Assembly: GCA_025642065.1 (NCBI GenBank)
Contig: JAODUP010000006.1
Coordinates: 1,240,001-1,304,000 of the forward strand
DNA: 64,000 bases
Direction of reading: 5' to 3'
Source of the DNA: Paralvinella palmiformis
Taxonomy: Eukaryota; Annelida; Polychaeta; Terebellida; Alvinellidae
How positions within the stretch are numbered: the first letter of the stretch is position 1; each line of letters starts with the position of its first letter. The notes under the pieces are model-generated. The model saw only the letters and a list, made by a program, of their open reading frames with translations, was not told where the DNA came from and did no database searches. Position numbers and translations under genes: made by a program. Shown in pieces: positions 12,143 to 25,003 of the stretch.

Positions 12143-13198
12143 GTTGCTACATGTAACACAAATGACGACTTTAAATCTTAGTTTAAAAACCTTTTATAAA
12201 CAATGACTTATAGCTAGTTATAATTCTATAGAAATTCGCTTGTCGTATTTTAAATTTATTGTTTGTTTTATTTTTTATTGGTTGTTTATGTTTACATTTC
12301 GTGGCTTATTGTTTAAGATTCTTTTTATACACGGTCAGGAGCTTTATAAATATATATTTATTGTTATTTTTCTTCTATTTGTGCGATCGAGCGCCTGTTG
12401 CGGGCATTTCTTCTCATAATAAATACGCCCCCGACGTGGATTAAATTGACGTCAATGCGGCGTTGATTCGTCGATGCAGTTCGCTTATCTGGATCAGGAT
12501 GTCCAGACGGCGTCCTGTTTATCATAAACATGTGACACCACCACTACCCGCCCCCCCTCACCCAGTCACTCCCCCACCCCTTCAGGCCCTCCCATTCAAC
12601 GTGATAAGGTCGACTGGGAGATTGATAGTTTATAGGCCAATTACCAGAGAGAATGGAGCTTGATTTCTCGGCGGAAATATAACGCCCGTCATCTGGTATA
12701 TCGGTGGGTGGTTTTGGTAGATGGGTGGTTGGGTAGTTTTGGTGTTGGGTGGGTGGGTGTTTTCGGTATCTGTAGGCATTTCTCGCCCAACAATTGCATT
12801 CATTTTCCGTAGGACGGCCGTTCAGCTCGGTGATGTATCGCTATGACTCGTAATGGGGACGGGTTTGTAAACAGCCCAGAAGATGACCTTTGTTTGAGGG
12901 GGGGGGTATTCGTTGGCCGATGGATAGCCCCCTTCCCCACTGATATACCCACCCCTACCCATGGGAGTCGGTGGCTGTTGGGTTATCCGCCATTTGTTCT
13001 AGGTTAATATCACGTTAATATCGTCTCTACTGTGCAGGTGGCGTGTGTTTGTATCATTGCTGTTCCATAATAGACCTCTGTTCTCGACATATTGATGTCC
13101 AGAGACGTCCTTAGAAGAGGGGCAGGGATGAGAGGGATCCAGACCGTGATATATGTATGTATATATGTATGTATGTATGCTGTTCAATGTCCATCTAC
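12143..13198. other. Intergenic stretch, nothing recognised
   Basis: Mixed AT-rich and pyrimidine-rich sequence. It includes a C-rich stretch near 12540-12600, GGTGGGTGG-type runs near 12700-12765, poly-G near 12899-12907 and ATGT repeats near 13150-13180. No frame resembles a known protein. Confidence 0.5.
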
Positions 13199-13278
13199 AA
13201 ATGACGAGTTTGTTGACACACTGAATGGCAATCAATGTATCAATAAACTCGTCATTTAGCAGTCAGTGACTGCTAAAT
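13199..13278. other. Two overlapping perfect inverted repeats (alternative hairpins)
   Basis: AAATGACGAGTTT (13199-13211) is a perfect 13-bp inverted match to AAACTCGTCATTT (13245-13257), giving a 33-nt loop. ATTTAGCAGTCA (13254-13265) is a perfect 12-bp inverted match to TGACTGCTAAAT (13267-13278) around a single G. The two stems share four bases (13254-13257), so both cannot be complete at once. Confidence 0.75.
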
Positions 13279-13353
13279 TAAACTTTACTTCATTTACCAC
13301 GTGATACATAACGAGACTCACGTTGTTATATACGAACCACTAATTATAATCCA

Positions 13354-13522
13354 GGGCACGGTCCGATAGAGAACAGGTTAGAGGGCTGCACTGCAAACCT
13401 CTAAGTTGTGGGTTCGAATCCGACTAGTGTGTTTGTGGTGTCTTTCCGTGAGGAGTGAGACTCCTCGTCCCATCTATATGAATATCGTTCAGTCTAAAAC
13501 AAATCAAACAAATCAAACAGTG
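13354..13522 (+). mobile_element. SINE family C (tRNA-derived) with near-perfect TSD
   Basis: The head contains GATAGAGAACAGGTTAGAGG (box A region) and box B GTGGGTTCGAATCCGAC. The body ends in an AAACAAATC-type tail. AATTATAATCCA (13342-13353) and AATTAAAATCCA (13523-13534) flank it as a 12-bp duplication with one mismatch. A related minus-strand copy lies near 43330-43516. Confidence 0.7.
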
Positions 13523-13534
13523 AATTAAAATCCA

Positions 13535-14625
13535 CACAAAACTGTACCCCCATTTCCTAGTAACTCCATTATCGCCCGTGGAAACTTTGATATTTTATTA
13601 CAAACGTTTTATTCGGCGTCTCATTCGTCTTTTTCTTCGGTGCACAGCTGTTTATTGACACTTGTTGTCATTTATTGGTCAAGTTTAGACAAACTAAACT
13701 GAACCTATCACCCTGTTTCGGGACATGGTATTGAATGGCTTAAAACATTAGCGGACTTGCTATCTAGAACTTTAGATCGGCTTTATATGGATTAATATTC
13801 CTAATGAACTCTCTCTCTCTCCTCCTCTAGTTTTAAATGTCTTCTTCTTGAGAGCCTTCAACGCCTGGAAAAATATCGTGCACTTGGCTTGTCATAATCA
13901 ACCGGTATCTCGTTTTTTTTTCTGGTCTTGGTCTGGGGGGAAATAAGTTCATCTTTTAACCCCTGACTGTAAATATCTGAACAGTTTTGCGTCACTAGAA
14001 AACAAACAACGTATACACGTACAGATTTATTGACGATGTTGCACAGGTCGTGATGGCTCAAGCGTAGTGTGACGGGTGAGAAACCTGAAGGGTTCTCGAT
14101 TTGAAGCCACCGGCTATAATTGGCAGATGGGGATGGCATACTCCACGGTGAGTCGACGATGTAGCCATAATGCATAGGGTACAGAGTGCAATACGAGTCA
14201 GGTCGCTGGTTCTGACTACGATGGAAATACCCGTAAAGTCTTTAGAGCAGCGGAGCGGTGATGAGTTCGAATGATAAAGATAATTGTCTAAAATTCAACA
14301 AAGGATAAGGATCAAATATTTCCACTTATCCGAAATTCCGACCTCTTTAAAAGGGCAAAGTTCATGAGTCGAATGTATGTTAAGCTGATAGTGATTTGGT
14401 ATCCAGGAACATTTATCTATCTAAAGATATAAATAAATAACAGGAACATCCTTATCAGTATGAAGAATCTGGGACAAGCCAAATTGTGTGTTGTCCTGTA
14501 CACCCCCTCCCCCACCACCACCCCAACGTAAATTATTAGGATAGCGGAGTTTGACACATCAGGAGCTTCATAAACGCCAGGCGAAGGGCGATCACCCTGA
14601 TTCCCTGTATCTAAACGAAGTGTCT

Positions 14626-14665
<40 letters not shown>

Positions 14666-15400
14666 AACCCAGAAAATCTTTTGCCAAATGCCATTGCACG
14701 TTTTACTTGAGACCGTTACGACAACTCTCTTGGGGGGCGGTGTCGTATATTCTGACCTTGTCTAGCCCTTTTGGCCTTGTCTAGTTTCTCCAGAAGCAAT
14801 GGGATATTATTTATCGGAGACAGTTCTGGCACGTTCCTATCGTCTTGGTGATTCTACACGTGTTTCTAATTATGATGGCATAAAGCACGACCTCGTCATG
14901 TCCTTGACATATGGTTTGTTTTACCGGCGTGACCCTTTTCCCTGTTTACACCATTTGACCCGACCTCATTTATTACATTCCGAATTAATAACACCGGGCC
15001 TCTGGTCGACGCGATACGCTCAAACTATAAAATGTCTACATCACAACTGAACAAAGACGGAAATCATCAGGAGAATAAATCCCTCTTCTGGATATTGATA
15101 TAATCAGATAGACAACCGTGTCGACATACAGACAGTGAATGATGGAAAGACAGACCCACAGACGGATAGACCGACAGATAGAGAGATATATATCAATAGA
15201 CAAATGCACACATGCCCATTCACGTCAAATAAATGCGTATCCGGAGAGAGGTAAACTGACACATACGAGCACACGCGCGCGCGCGCCTGTAACAAACGTC
15301 TAACTCGTCATTTCCATTGAGTAGCGGCTACGAGCTTAAATCGCCCGTCAGATAGTCCGGATCTCAGAGCCAGAAGCAAACTCGAATCAAATAATATGTC
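13535..15400. other. Intergenic stretch with one degraded tRNA-like SINE head
   Basis: At about 14049-14120 (+) the strings GTGATGGCTCAAGCG and GGTTCTCGATTTGAAG resemble box A and box B of a decayed SINE. A (TA)n run lies at about 14629-14660, with CA/GC alternation near 15260-15288. No coding sequence recognised. Confidence 0.4.
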
Positions 15401-15421
15401 CAATTAACATTGTTTGTCTTG

Positions 15422-15594
15422 TTGTACAAACAGACCCCGAGCATCGACGGGCCGCCTCCCCCCCCTCCTCCAACTACCATTCCAGAGGAGGTCGACAGAC
15501 GCTTTGTTCGAGCTGTCCCGCTCGCCTACCAAATAACTGCTAACAATCATCAACCGTCCCCCGGTCTACCGGACTACCACCACCACCATCACTA
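15422..15594 (+). CDS. Candidate terminal exon of an unidentified gene
   Basis: A plausible acceptor (pyrimidine-rich stretch, then ACAAACAG) ends at about 15432, followed by an open frame rich in Pro (seven in a row), then PEEVDRRFVRAVPLAYQ, and ending in DYHHHHH and a TAG. Codon use is more GC-rich than in the flanks and the peptide has balanced, protein-like composition after the proline run. I do not recognise the family. No upstream partner exon was identified with confidence; the nearest candidate context is the patch at 2930-3384, which is far away. It may be a chance frame. Start is approximate. Confidence 0.25.
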
Positions 15595-15599
15595 GTAGT

Positions 15600-18461
15600 A
15601 ACCCAATATAACCGACAAAGAATGATCGTCTAGCTAGCCGCTAGAGCTCACCAATTTCCCTTGATTAATCCTCCGCCATGTCAGAACGGTAAAGCTTGTC
15701 CATTTCAAGATGTCACCGTGTGCCGACTGACAAAGGTCTGGTGGGCCATCAAGTAATTCCATCATGCGGCGACGACCGGCATTTGTAGTCCCAGCTTTGT
15801 GACTGCCCGAAGGTTTATTGATTTCGTGATCGGCGAACGGACGGAAATCTCTCTCTTTTGGGGGGGGGGAATGGGCGGCGGCACCAATCTACTCGACTCA
15901 GTCGTCGGTAGATAATCTCTGGCTGTGTCTAGTTTTATCCGGTCGCCGAAGTTAAATATTAGGTCTTCGTCGCGCCAGTTTTAGGGTCGAATCTAGCCAC
16001 GTCTACAGGATCATCAGGATCATGCAATATGGAAAACGGGTAGTGAGCCATCTTTGAGGGTGTACTTCGTATGACAAGCTCTCGCTTAGTGAAATGACTG
16101 AGGAACGCTATTGAGGGCTGGACTCGCATTATCTTCCTAAACCCCCCCCCCACGGGGCCGTATCCGGGACACTTAAAACGATATTTACTATCAGTCAAAT
16201 GGAGATCTTTTGACGTGTAACCGTATCCCGCTTCAAGAAATATCGTCGGAATCGTATCATGGTGACGTCATCGAAGTTCAACCGAACAAATCCGCGCATT
16301 GTTTGCGCCGTGTATCGAATCCGGATCGGCCGACAGGTTTACGGCTCGATTCGATTAGAGTACCACTTCGAACGCCGAAATCTGATCCAGAGAAAGTGAC
16401 CGATCTCATTTAGCTGCCACGACAAGACGAAGGGCTTTGACTGATTGGTTTACAATCACGTTCTGGATCGCGGCCTATCTGAACAAGAAATAAGATCGGA
16501 TTAACCGGCTGGTCGCCTGTCGGGATCTAACAACGGATTGGCTCTCTCTCTGTGTGTGTGTGTGTTTTCGTTGTTCAGATGCGTAATAAAAAGAAGTGCT
16601 TGCTTCGCTGCCGATTACTAGTTAGATTTATCAATAATCAATGGGGGGGGGGGATGGGATGACGATAACTGTTGGTGTAGATCCCGGAAGGCCTTACTCC
16701 TCTCGCCAACGAGTTAAGAAGCGGACATACGATTTGTCTTACTTACACTTCGTGTTAAAGTGGAGCCATTCTTTAATAGCCATATCTGCTAAAATGGGTC
16801 ATTTTCCAGCCTGTTGGTGGTACAAAACATTCACGACACGTGACCGATCGGCCGAATTTCTGATATAACATCAATTGATTGGTTAATAGAGTAGACACGA
16901 CCCTCGACAGATGTTATAACTTGATTATTTCAGTTCGTTATCGTAGCCAGCGAATGTTTATAGACTTACTACTATACTAAATAGATTTATTTCTTCTTTG
17001 TGCGAGCGGTTAGCTGTCATTTTAAACCTGTCACCAATCAGATAGACGTCAGTGTTGTCCTGGATACAGAGAGCTTATCATTGTATTGTGTTTGTAGGTC
17101 ATCTTCCCGATTATGGAGACATTCCGGATAGAACACAACTGGACGTCTCTGGATAAGTCACCTGTTACAATAACATGGAACTAGACCTGTGAGATCAGTT
17201 CTGCTGCTTATTGCCACAGCAACTAGACGTGGAGAAAAGGTAATACATTTATCTCTATAATAATAATAATAAAAACAATAATAAGTTTTAATAAAGGTCC
17301 TTAACCGGTAGGCGTATTTCAAACACATTGTCAGTGAAACCGTAAAATAACGCACCTTGCGTGTGCGTGCGTGCGCGTTTTTTTAAATTTGTTTTATAAC
17401 AAACTGTTTTCACGTATTGGCATATCATGCTAATGTTTAACATTTAAAGTTGTCAAAACAGAAATAATAAACACACACACACACACACACACACTCAAGC
17501 TCAACTCTCCCATCAATAGCTACCCGTTTATAGTAATCCGCCTGCTGTATATAGAAACATGAACACGTCACTCGGTGACTGATACACTCTCCTGCAGCAG
17601 GTTTTATCGTCTGACGTAAACTGTCTTCCACGAAAAGATTCAGCGAACTGGAAATGGTGGATCTTCGCTGTAATTTTTATCTTTTCCCACTTCGTTCCGT
17701 TCCGATACTGGATCCTAACAGACAAAACGCTTAAACAGACCGCATCAAGGCGTTTCTAAATGGAGAGCTTTGCCGGAAGTATTGACGTCAGACAACCTAT
17801 AGCATCTTCATCTACTGTCAGAGCCGTGACATAATTAAACATCTGATCACCCTTTGGTGACCTTTTTATTGTCCGTTGGTGATGCTTTCCTGCCTTTTGA
17901 TTGGCGGAGCTTAAAACCGATTATTGTATTTTCTATACAGTCGACAATTATTATCCATAGACGTATGACACCAATATGATTGATCCGGATGAGCCGAGGT
18001 CGAATCTAAGACTGTTATATATCGGTTTATTGACGTTAATTGGTTATTGTTATTGATCTTTCGATTTACTTCTTTAAGATTTTGGTTCGACGAAAGAATG
18101 TAATTTGTCAAAAGTAGGATTTTTTTATCTGCTGGTCACTCGGTATTGGAGGCTGGCTCCCCCAGCCTAGATGTTAGCGCAGTCCTCTGAACTGTAAGAT
18201 GTTACATTCTTCAGCTAAATAACCCCCCCCCCCCCCTTTGACCATATGTTCCTAGAAACTAAAACATTTAGTTATTCTCTTTTTGATTTCTTAATTTTTT
18301 AATCTCACCAGGATTTATTTCCCTGCGAATAGGCTACATATTTTCTGCTTAAGTAATCTTTAACTGTTTGTACTTAATTAATACACACAAGTACGCACAC
18401 ACGCACACACACAGACAGAGAGAGAAACACATACACACATACAAACATACTCACAAAGACA

Positions 18462-18499
<38 letters not shown>

Positions 18500-18765
18500 C
18501 TCACACTCACGCACACACACATCATATGTTACATTTCTAAGCAAGTTTAACAAAGTTTCCAAACATTTGTTTTCAACTGAACTGCAGTATACAGTACTAA
18601 ACAGCATCATGTTAAATCGAGAAGGACACTTTTCATGGTACAATAGCGAGCTATGTTTATTTATCCAAACTGACAAACAAACATTTGTATCCAAGGTTGT
18701 CATAATTTTGTTAAGGATGACCTACGCTATATAACCTGTCGTTGCGTTTTATGGTCCTTATGCGT
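15600..18765. other. Intergenic stretch, mixed composition
   Basis: GC-balanced sequence to about 17200 with poly-G/C runs (near 15859, 16142 and 16643), then AT-rich sequence. ATAATAATAATA followed by TTTTAATAAAGG near 17260-17297 looks like a LINE 3' tail on the minus strand. TG runs lie near 16550, a CA run near 17471-17493, and CA/TA runs near 18390-18500. No gene recognised. Confidence 0.45.
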
Positions 18766-18769
18766 GGCC

Positions 18770-21700
18770 TCCAACAATTAATAATAATAATGTATATTTA
18801 ATAAAGCGCCCTTACTAGCAGGAGCCATTCTGTAATGATTTAAAAGATAATAATTATTTATCTGTGAAAGCGACCTTAAATAGGTGTGTTTTTAGAAGAG
18901 ACATAAAATTTCCAAGAGACGACGCATTTCTAATATTTGCCGGCAACTTATTCCACAAAATGGGGGCTGCAACACTAAACGCACAATCACCATATTAATT
19001 GAGCCGAGACACTGGCACCTGCAATAGTATCTGACTGGATGGCCTGAGTTTTCGGGGTGGCTTTCTAATAGATTTATAAGTTATTAACAGAATCTTAAAA
19101 TGGATACGCTGTCTAACAGGTAGCCAATGTAGTTTTTGAAGAATTGGGGTGATATGATCAAATTTTCTAGTATTTGCTACTATGCGAGCTGCACTATTCG
19201 GAATTCGCTGAAGGCGATTAATGTTATAATCAGATATGCCATATAACACGGAGTTACAATAGTCTATACGAGATGTAACATAGGCATGAACTACAGTTAC
19301 AAGTGATTCTTGTGTCAAGAAGGCTTTTAAACAGTGGATGTTCTTAAGATGGTAGTAGGCAGCTCGGCATACTGATGTTCATGCATGTTAATACATTGGT
19401 CAAAAATAACCCCTAGATTTTTTACTGACCCATTAGGGGTAATCGAAGATGCACCCATCTGTAATGCTGGTGTCTTTAGGGATTTAACACAATGTGGTGA
19501 TGCCAAATATAAAATATTTGTTTTATTATCATTTAGTTTTAGAAGATTTTGAGTCATCCATAGCCGAATATCAGCAATACAATGTTCTAAATTCAGCTGT
19601 GTCATCAGCATACAAGTGATATTTAACCCCATATCACTGCGCAATGATCCCAAGAGGACGGGTTATACATTGTGAAAATCAGAGGACCAAGAACTGAACC
19701 CTGTGGTACACCAGATAACAAAAACTGAATGTCAGATAAAATACCATGAACAGAGACTCTCTGGGAGCGTTGTTCCGGATAGGATCTAAACCATTCAAGT
19801 ACTCTACCTGACAGACCAAACATGTCTTTTAACCTAGAGAAAAGTACATTATGGTCAACTGTATCAAATGCAGCAGACAGGTCCAGAAGAACAAGTATTG
19901 CTGGCTTACCTTGATCAATTGACATCATAATATAATTTTTCACTGAACCCAAGGCTGTTTCAGTGCTGTGACCACTTTTATAGGCAGACTGTAGTGATTC
20001 ATTAAGGTTATTATTGATTAAATATTTGCTTAGATGGAAAGCAACTGCCTTTTCTATAACTTTAGATAAAAATGTAAGATTTGAAACAGGTCTGTAATTG
20101 TTTAGAATATTACAGTCCATAGTGGGGTTTTTTTATTAATGGTTTTACAAGGGCAGCTTTCATGGTTCTTGGGAAAATACCCAGAGATAATGATTTATTA
20201 ACTATATTTGTAATTGGGTTTATCAGAACATCCAGACAATCTTTCACAAGCCATGTAGGCATAGAGTCAACTGCACAGAAAGCATTAAATGCCTTTTCCA
20301 GCAACTGTCTGATATCAGTCTCTGTAAAAGGCTCAAATGTATCCATCATGGATATGCAGGACTCTTCTACCAATGGCTTACCCTGTGATAAGGTGCTGGA
20401 CTGGAACCCACTATGTATATTTAATATTTTTGACAGAAGAAGTTATTAAAACAATGGGCTATATCTTTATCTGAGTTGATATTATTTGGGGGGACAGTTT
20501 GACTTTTATGTAATACTTTATTCACAACACTGAAAAGAGTCCTTTGATTTCCCTTGGATTCTTTGATCTTTTTATTATAATATTCAGATTTAGCAGAGGC
20601 AAGGGTATTTTTAACAAGAATTTTACTGACCTTGAACATTTCAAAATGAACACACAAACTGGTCCTGATCCACAGCCGCTCACAATACCTTCTGTGTCTC
20701 TTTGCAGCCTGTATGTTCTTATTGTACCATGGAAGCATTGGTCTGCTTGGCATTTCCTTTGTCTTTAAAGGTGCATGTTGATCTACAATGTCTCTCAATG
20801 TATTATCATAGAGATCCACCTGATGATCCACATCATCCGGTGGATCCAATACCAGAGAAGAGACTCGCAGATCAGCAAGAAAAGCCTCCTTGTCAATTGA
20901 GTTATATCTTCTATATGAAATAACATTAGCTGAAACAGATTGTTTCTGTAAAGATACATTAATGTCAACAAGGAAATGATCAGACAGCATGGAAGACACA
21001 GACACACCTTTAATCAAATTGTCATCATCACGGGAGATGACAAGATCTAAGATGTGACCATGTCTGTGTGTTCTTTCTTGGACATGCTGCTTGAGATTGG
21101 CAGATCTAAGAATGTCAGCCAGTTGTTTGGTATCTGCATTCCTCTGGCAATCCCAATGTATATTGAAATCACCCAAGATCAACAGATGACCACTGTTGGT
21201 AGCAAGAGAGTCAACAAATCCCGAATATTCCTTGAAGAAATCTGCTCGTTTCAGGCCATTTTTCTTAGTGGGGTGTAATCGGTAGATAATAGCTACACAA
21301 ACAATTATCCCCCCAGACATAAAAGTCAGTTGGTAATTTTCAAAAGACTTAGCCTGAAAACGCAAATGGGTTTCACACTTCAAAGAGTCACTGAGAAGAA
21401 TACCGACTCACCCACCTTTTTGTGAATCCGAGCTGCATGATGGAATGAATATCCAGCTGGAGTCACATCACCAACAATTTTCTGGTCTGAAACATTACCA
21501 GTCAGCCAAGTCTGACAAGATCATCAAGATCCATATCCTTAACAACATCAGATATTTCATCAGATTTATTACAGATCGACTGACAGTTAATAAGACCAAT
21601 ACTTACATTTTGTACAGCTGTGCCATTATATGGTGTTATTGGCACAGTGATCAAATTACTGGCATCAGACCCAATCTGCTTTGGATGTTTACCACTATGT

Positions 21701-21790
21701 GGGCACATCGCTAAACAAATGGTATTACCACCATAGGGTTGTAATGCAAGCAACTGATCTCTACTATAATTCTACTACAATTATTAAACA
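18770..21790 (-). mobile_element. CR1/L2-type non-LTR retrotransposon, near full-length, inactivated
   Basis: Reading the minus strand from about 21790: an NCQSICNK block near 21580, an apurinic endonuclease-like domain (about 21383-20421, with LLILGDFNIHWD and SDHFLVD), then reverse transcriptase. The RT shows NNYRPVSNLTFLSKVIEK (near 20100), LLDLSAAFDTVDH (near 19870), SGVPQGSVLGPL (near 19700), the catalytic YADD (19601-19612) and a C-terminal HWLPVRQRIHFK block (near 19110). The 3' end, near 18778-18990, carries a TTATTAAA-type end and an ATT-repeat tail. Several frameshifts and a small deletion just before YADD break it. The coding frame is split into at least five pieces, so it cannot encode an intact polyprotein. 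Confidence 0.9.
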
Positions 21791-22201
21791 ACAGATAAGG
21801 TATGGTGAATAGTGTCACCACAAACCGGACTAAACAGCTCACTGCTGATACCTGGTGACAGATGTCTTCTTTAGTCTGTATTGTTGTATTATATTATTAA
21901 CATAATATTAGGCTTATTAGGTTAAAATTGACAGTTGTGTTTAAAGAAACCTAATTATATGATAGAATCAGTGATGTAATTTCTCTGTCGTCTTTGTCGG
22001 CTCGGATATCAATCAAACTTTGTAGAGTTTCATATTCAAGGAAGTTAATCTAATTATCAGTCAAGGATTAAAAGATAAATAAATATTGATGTTCTCTGGA
22101 AATTCCTTACCGAGTGAACTTGTTTATCAAGTGCCACTGACTATATTGGAAATTCAGGGATGTGTCTATGTGTGTGTACATGTGCGAACATGTCATGTAT
22201 T

Positions 22202-22241
<40 letters not shown>

Positions 22242-23470
22242 CGTGTCTGTGTGTCTTCTGTTATATTATGTTCTGGTCTGTACTGCTCTGTTCTGATTTG
22301 TCTGATGTCTTTTCTCAGTATGCAAGTTTTGATACACACGCACATGCACTCTCTCCCTCTCTCCCTCTCTCTCTCTCTCTCTATCTCTGCAACCTAACAA
22401 CAACAACAACAATAACATCAACACACCCACATGTATATAATATCCTTGGACTTATCTCTGATTAAGCTTAATTAACCCACTTATAGGAATGTTTATTAGT
22501 TAAATGGGTACTTTTTAAAAACTACAAACAATTATCTATTTAGAACATTACCAACAATAATACAGCTACCACTGTAATGAATAAACATTTAGTTACCATT
22601 CAGTCTATTTAGTATCATACAGTTAAACAGTGGTGCCTGTATTAAATCATTAAACCATTGTTTCGCCTAACTAAACTAAAACCAACTTTCACTGATGCAG
22701 AAATGAGATTTTAAATTATAAAATAAAAAATAATTTGGATTTTTTTATTCAATCCTTCCCCCTCCCCCAAAAAACAAACAAACAAACAAAAAAAAACAAA
22801 CCATAGAAAACAATTAAGGTTTTACTGGCCTCTTGTATAGATATCGAGCGTCAGATCAATAATAACTATAATAATTAGGTCAAATTGATGTTGTCCTGTT
22901 CTGACATATATCAGTTTTGAGCTGAATATTCAAAAAATAATAATTATTATTATTATGTACTTTTAAAAACCAAAACTTGGTTGTAAATATTGGATGATTG
23001 ATAATATTTACTCAAAACTCGCCTGAAATAATTGAATCTTTAAAGCCATTCAAAACAATTTCAATTAATGATGTTTTTTAAATCTCCTCGCCCGACTAGT
23101 TCTATAAAAGTGAGACTCTGATACACTAAATACACAATCATTGATGTATTAATTAACAGGTGATTTCTTACTAACTACCCTCTTGTAGACAGAGAGGATA
23201 TTCATCTGTAGAGTCACACCTGAGGATTACACATAACACTAATTGGACTAATTAACGTTTTATGTAATGAATATTTCATGACGATTTGTCAGATGTAGCT
23301 ATACTAACAGATGTCTTAGTTGTGTTAATCCAGATGCGATTCTTAAGAGGGGGGCTATGACTTCATCAAGGGCTATTGTGTGATTTGGGAGGAGGAGGGG
23401 GAGTGTGAAGCCGGCTAAACCTAATTGCTATCCTATATTAACACATAACGTCGCTTTGTAACATTTAAAT
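21791..23470. other. AT-rich stretch with CT/CA microsatellites
   Basis: CT runs near 22204-22234 and 22350-22382 and AAC repeats near 22398-22412. The remainder is AT-rich with A-runs near 22777-22800. No gene recognised. Confidence 0.5.
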
Positions 23471-23477
23471 ACACAAG

Positions 23478-24123
23478 TTAAAGGAACAGTTCATCCTCAG
23501 ATAATATTTATTAAATACGCAATGCTTAGAACAGTAACAAAAAATTACACAATAATAATCATGAAATATACCTGATATCATAGATATGGGGAAATAATCC
23601 AAATTACTGGAGGGCCGCCATTACGGCTGCACCGGATGTCATATTCGAATGTAGGAAGGAGAAAGTCAAGTGGTCTGATGTCACCTGGGTCTGGAGTACA
23701 TTGAGTTCATATAGACACGAGTTAGTGTTCCCGGTTCTCATCGCGCTTTCTTCGATGATTCAGGTTTTTTTAAAGAAACAATCAGATTCATCTTATAATA
23801 GTTCTTCTGGCTCAAATTGATAGGTTGTGCGTCATTCATGGCATATAAATTTAACGAGATTATTGCGTTTTGTTCTGGAATTATTCCTGGCTAACACGTG
23901 TTTTCGTACGGACTCTTCAGACTCCCGGTCAAACTGTTGGGTTCAAGTGACTTAAGCATTCAGGGGAGCTTCCCATCTCTGTCTAGCTTCAAAATGGCGA
24001 TTAATCGGCACTTTGAACTGGATTATGTAATATGTAGGTGATCATTTTCACATCATTTGTGATATTTGTGAACAGAGCTCGATTTGTCTGAAAATTCGAA
24101 ATGGAGGTGGACTGTTCTTTTAA
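23478..24123. mobile_element. Non-autonomous TTAA-flanked DNA transposon (piggyBac-like MITE)
   Basis: The left end TTAAAGGAACAGTTCATCCTC is an inverted match to the right end (reverse complement TTAAAAGAACAGTCCACCTC). TTAA stands at both outer edges (23478-23481 and 24120-24123), the target site used by piggyBac-type transposases. The 646-bp interior has no open frame of useful length and no transposase motif, so movement would need a transposase supplied elsewhere. The superfamily is inferred from the TTAA target only. Confidence 0.7.
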
Positions 24124-24748
24124 GTAGCTATAATACTGACGTCTGGTTGTGTGTGATTGGTGGATAGGGAAATATTGTAATCCTTATCCCAGAAAAGAGG
24201 GGATAGAGAAAATACGAACTGAGAATCACAGAATTTTCAACAATAAACAATTCCATAATCACCTTTCCAGGATGACTTTTCTGTAGTCAAATAAACGAAG
24301 TCGGGATTAATGATCCGGTTAAATCATGTTGACGGTTGATGGTTGATTGTTAACTTCGTCGATCGGATTGATACAAAAATAATAAGATCATGGTCTACAA
24401 AGATAATCCGGACTATCATGATAGTCAGATGTCTTAGTACGATATTTCGACGATTGTACAATATTATTAGAGTCACCAAAGACGTTATTGCTCCTGAACA
24501 GTTCCACACAATCCGGGGTCGTCATCAGCGGAATGTGGAGAAAGATACCTACTCGGTATTTCGACCCCATGAAAGGAGCACAGTTGTATACCAGTCGGGG
24601 GATAAGCTTCCGGATCCGATAGTAAGACTGTGGCGATAACTGGTCTGGATCGGGAAGATTGGAATTACGTCGGATGATGTCTGTTGGTAATGAATTGTGA
24701 GCGAGATGGTTGATGACCTTCATTCGTGATATCGACACAATAATATGT
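24124..24748. other. Intergenic stretch, nothing recognised
   Basis: Short overlapping frames on both strands (61-116 codons) show no family resemblance. Composition is typical of the neighbourhood. Confidence 0.4.
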
Positions 24749-24749
24749 C

Positions 24750-25003
24750 GAGCTGTGATGGCGCAGTCGGCTAAAGTCTAAGACTAGTAATCGAAGGGTC
24801 GCGGGTTCGAGACTCCGGGGCTGCAATGATGTCATCTGGGGACTGGTTCATTCAGCCAGAAATGTGAATCTGACAGGATATGATGGCTATGTGTCTGAGT
24901 AATGATATGCGCCTATAGTGACATAATGCGTTGTGATCTCCCTAAGGAGTTGAGGTGTATCCTGGATTGAAGCAGGTCTCAATCGGGGATTATAATAACA
25001 ATG

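Noticed and set aside
11926..12159. Ser-Arg-Pro repeat protein on the minus strand (also 11058-11294)
   Set aside because: Product of a 12-bp satellite. The unit length is a multiple of 3, so the frame stays open by chance.
17099..17188. Exon-like segment after a TTTGTAG acceptor (peptide with METFRIEHNWTSLDK)
   Set aside because: Short, soon stopped, no donor in a fitting place and no family resemblance. Probably chance.
20544..21278. Plus-strand frames of 70-95 codons over the LINE
   Set aside because: Shadows of the minus-strand endonuclease/RT coding sequence.
24750..24830. Possible functional tRNA gene
   Set aside because: Box A and box B are good, but no acceptor-stem pairing is visible and a SINE body with an AAT tail follows. 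The same holds for the tRNA-like heads at 2355, 13354 and 43516.
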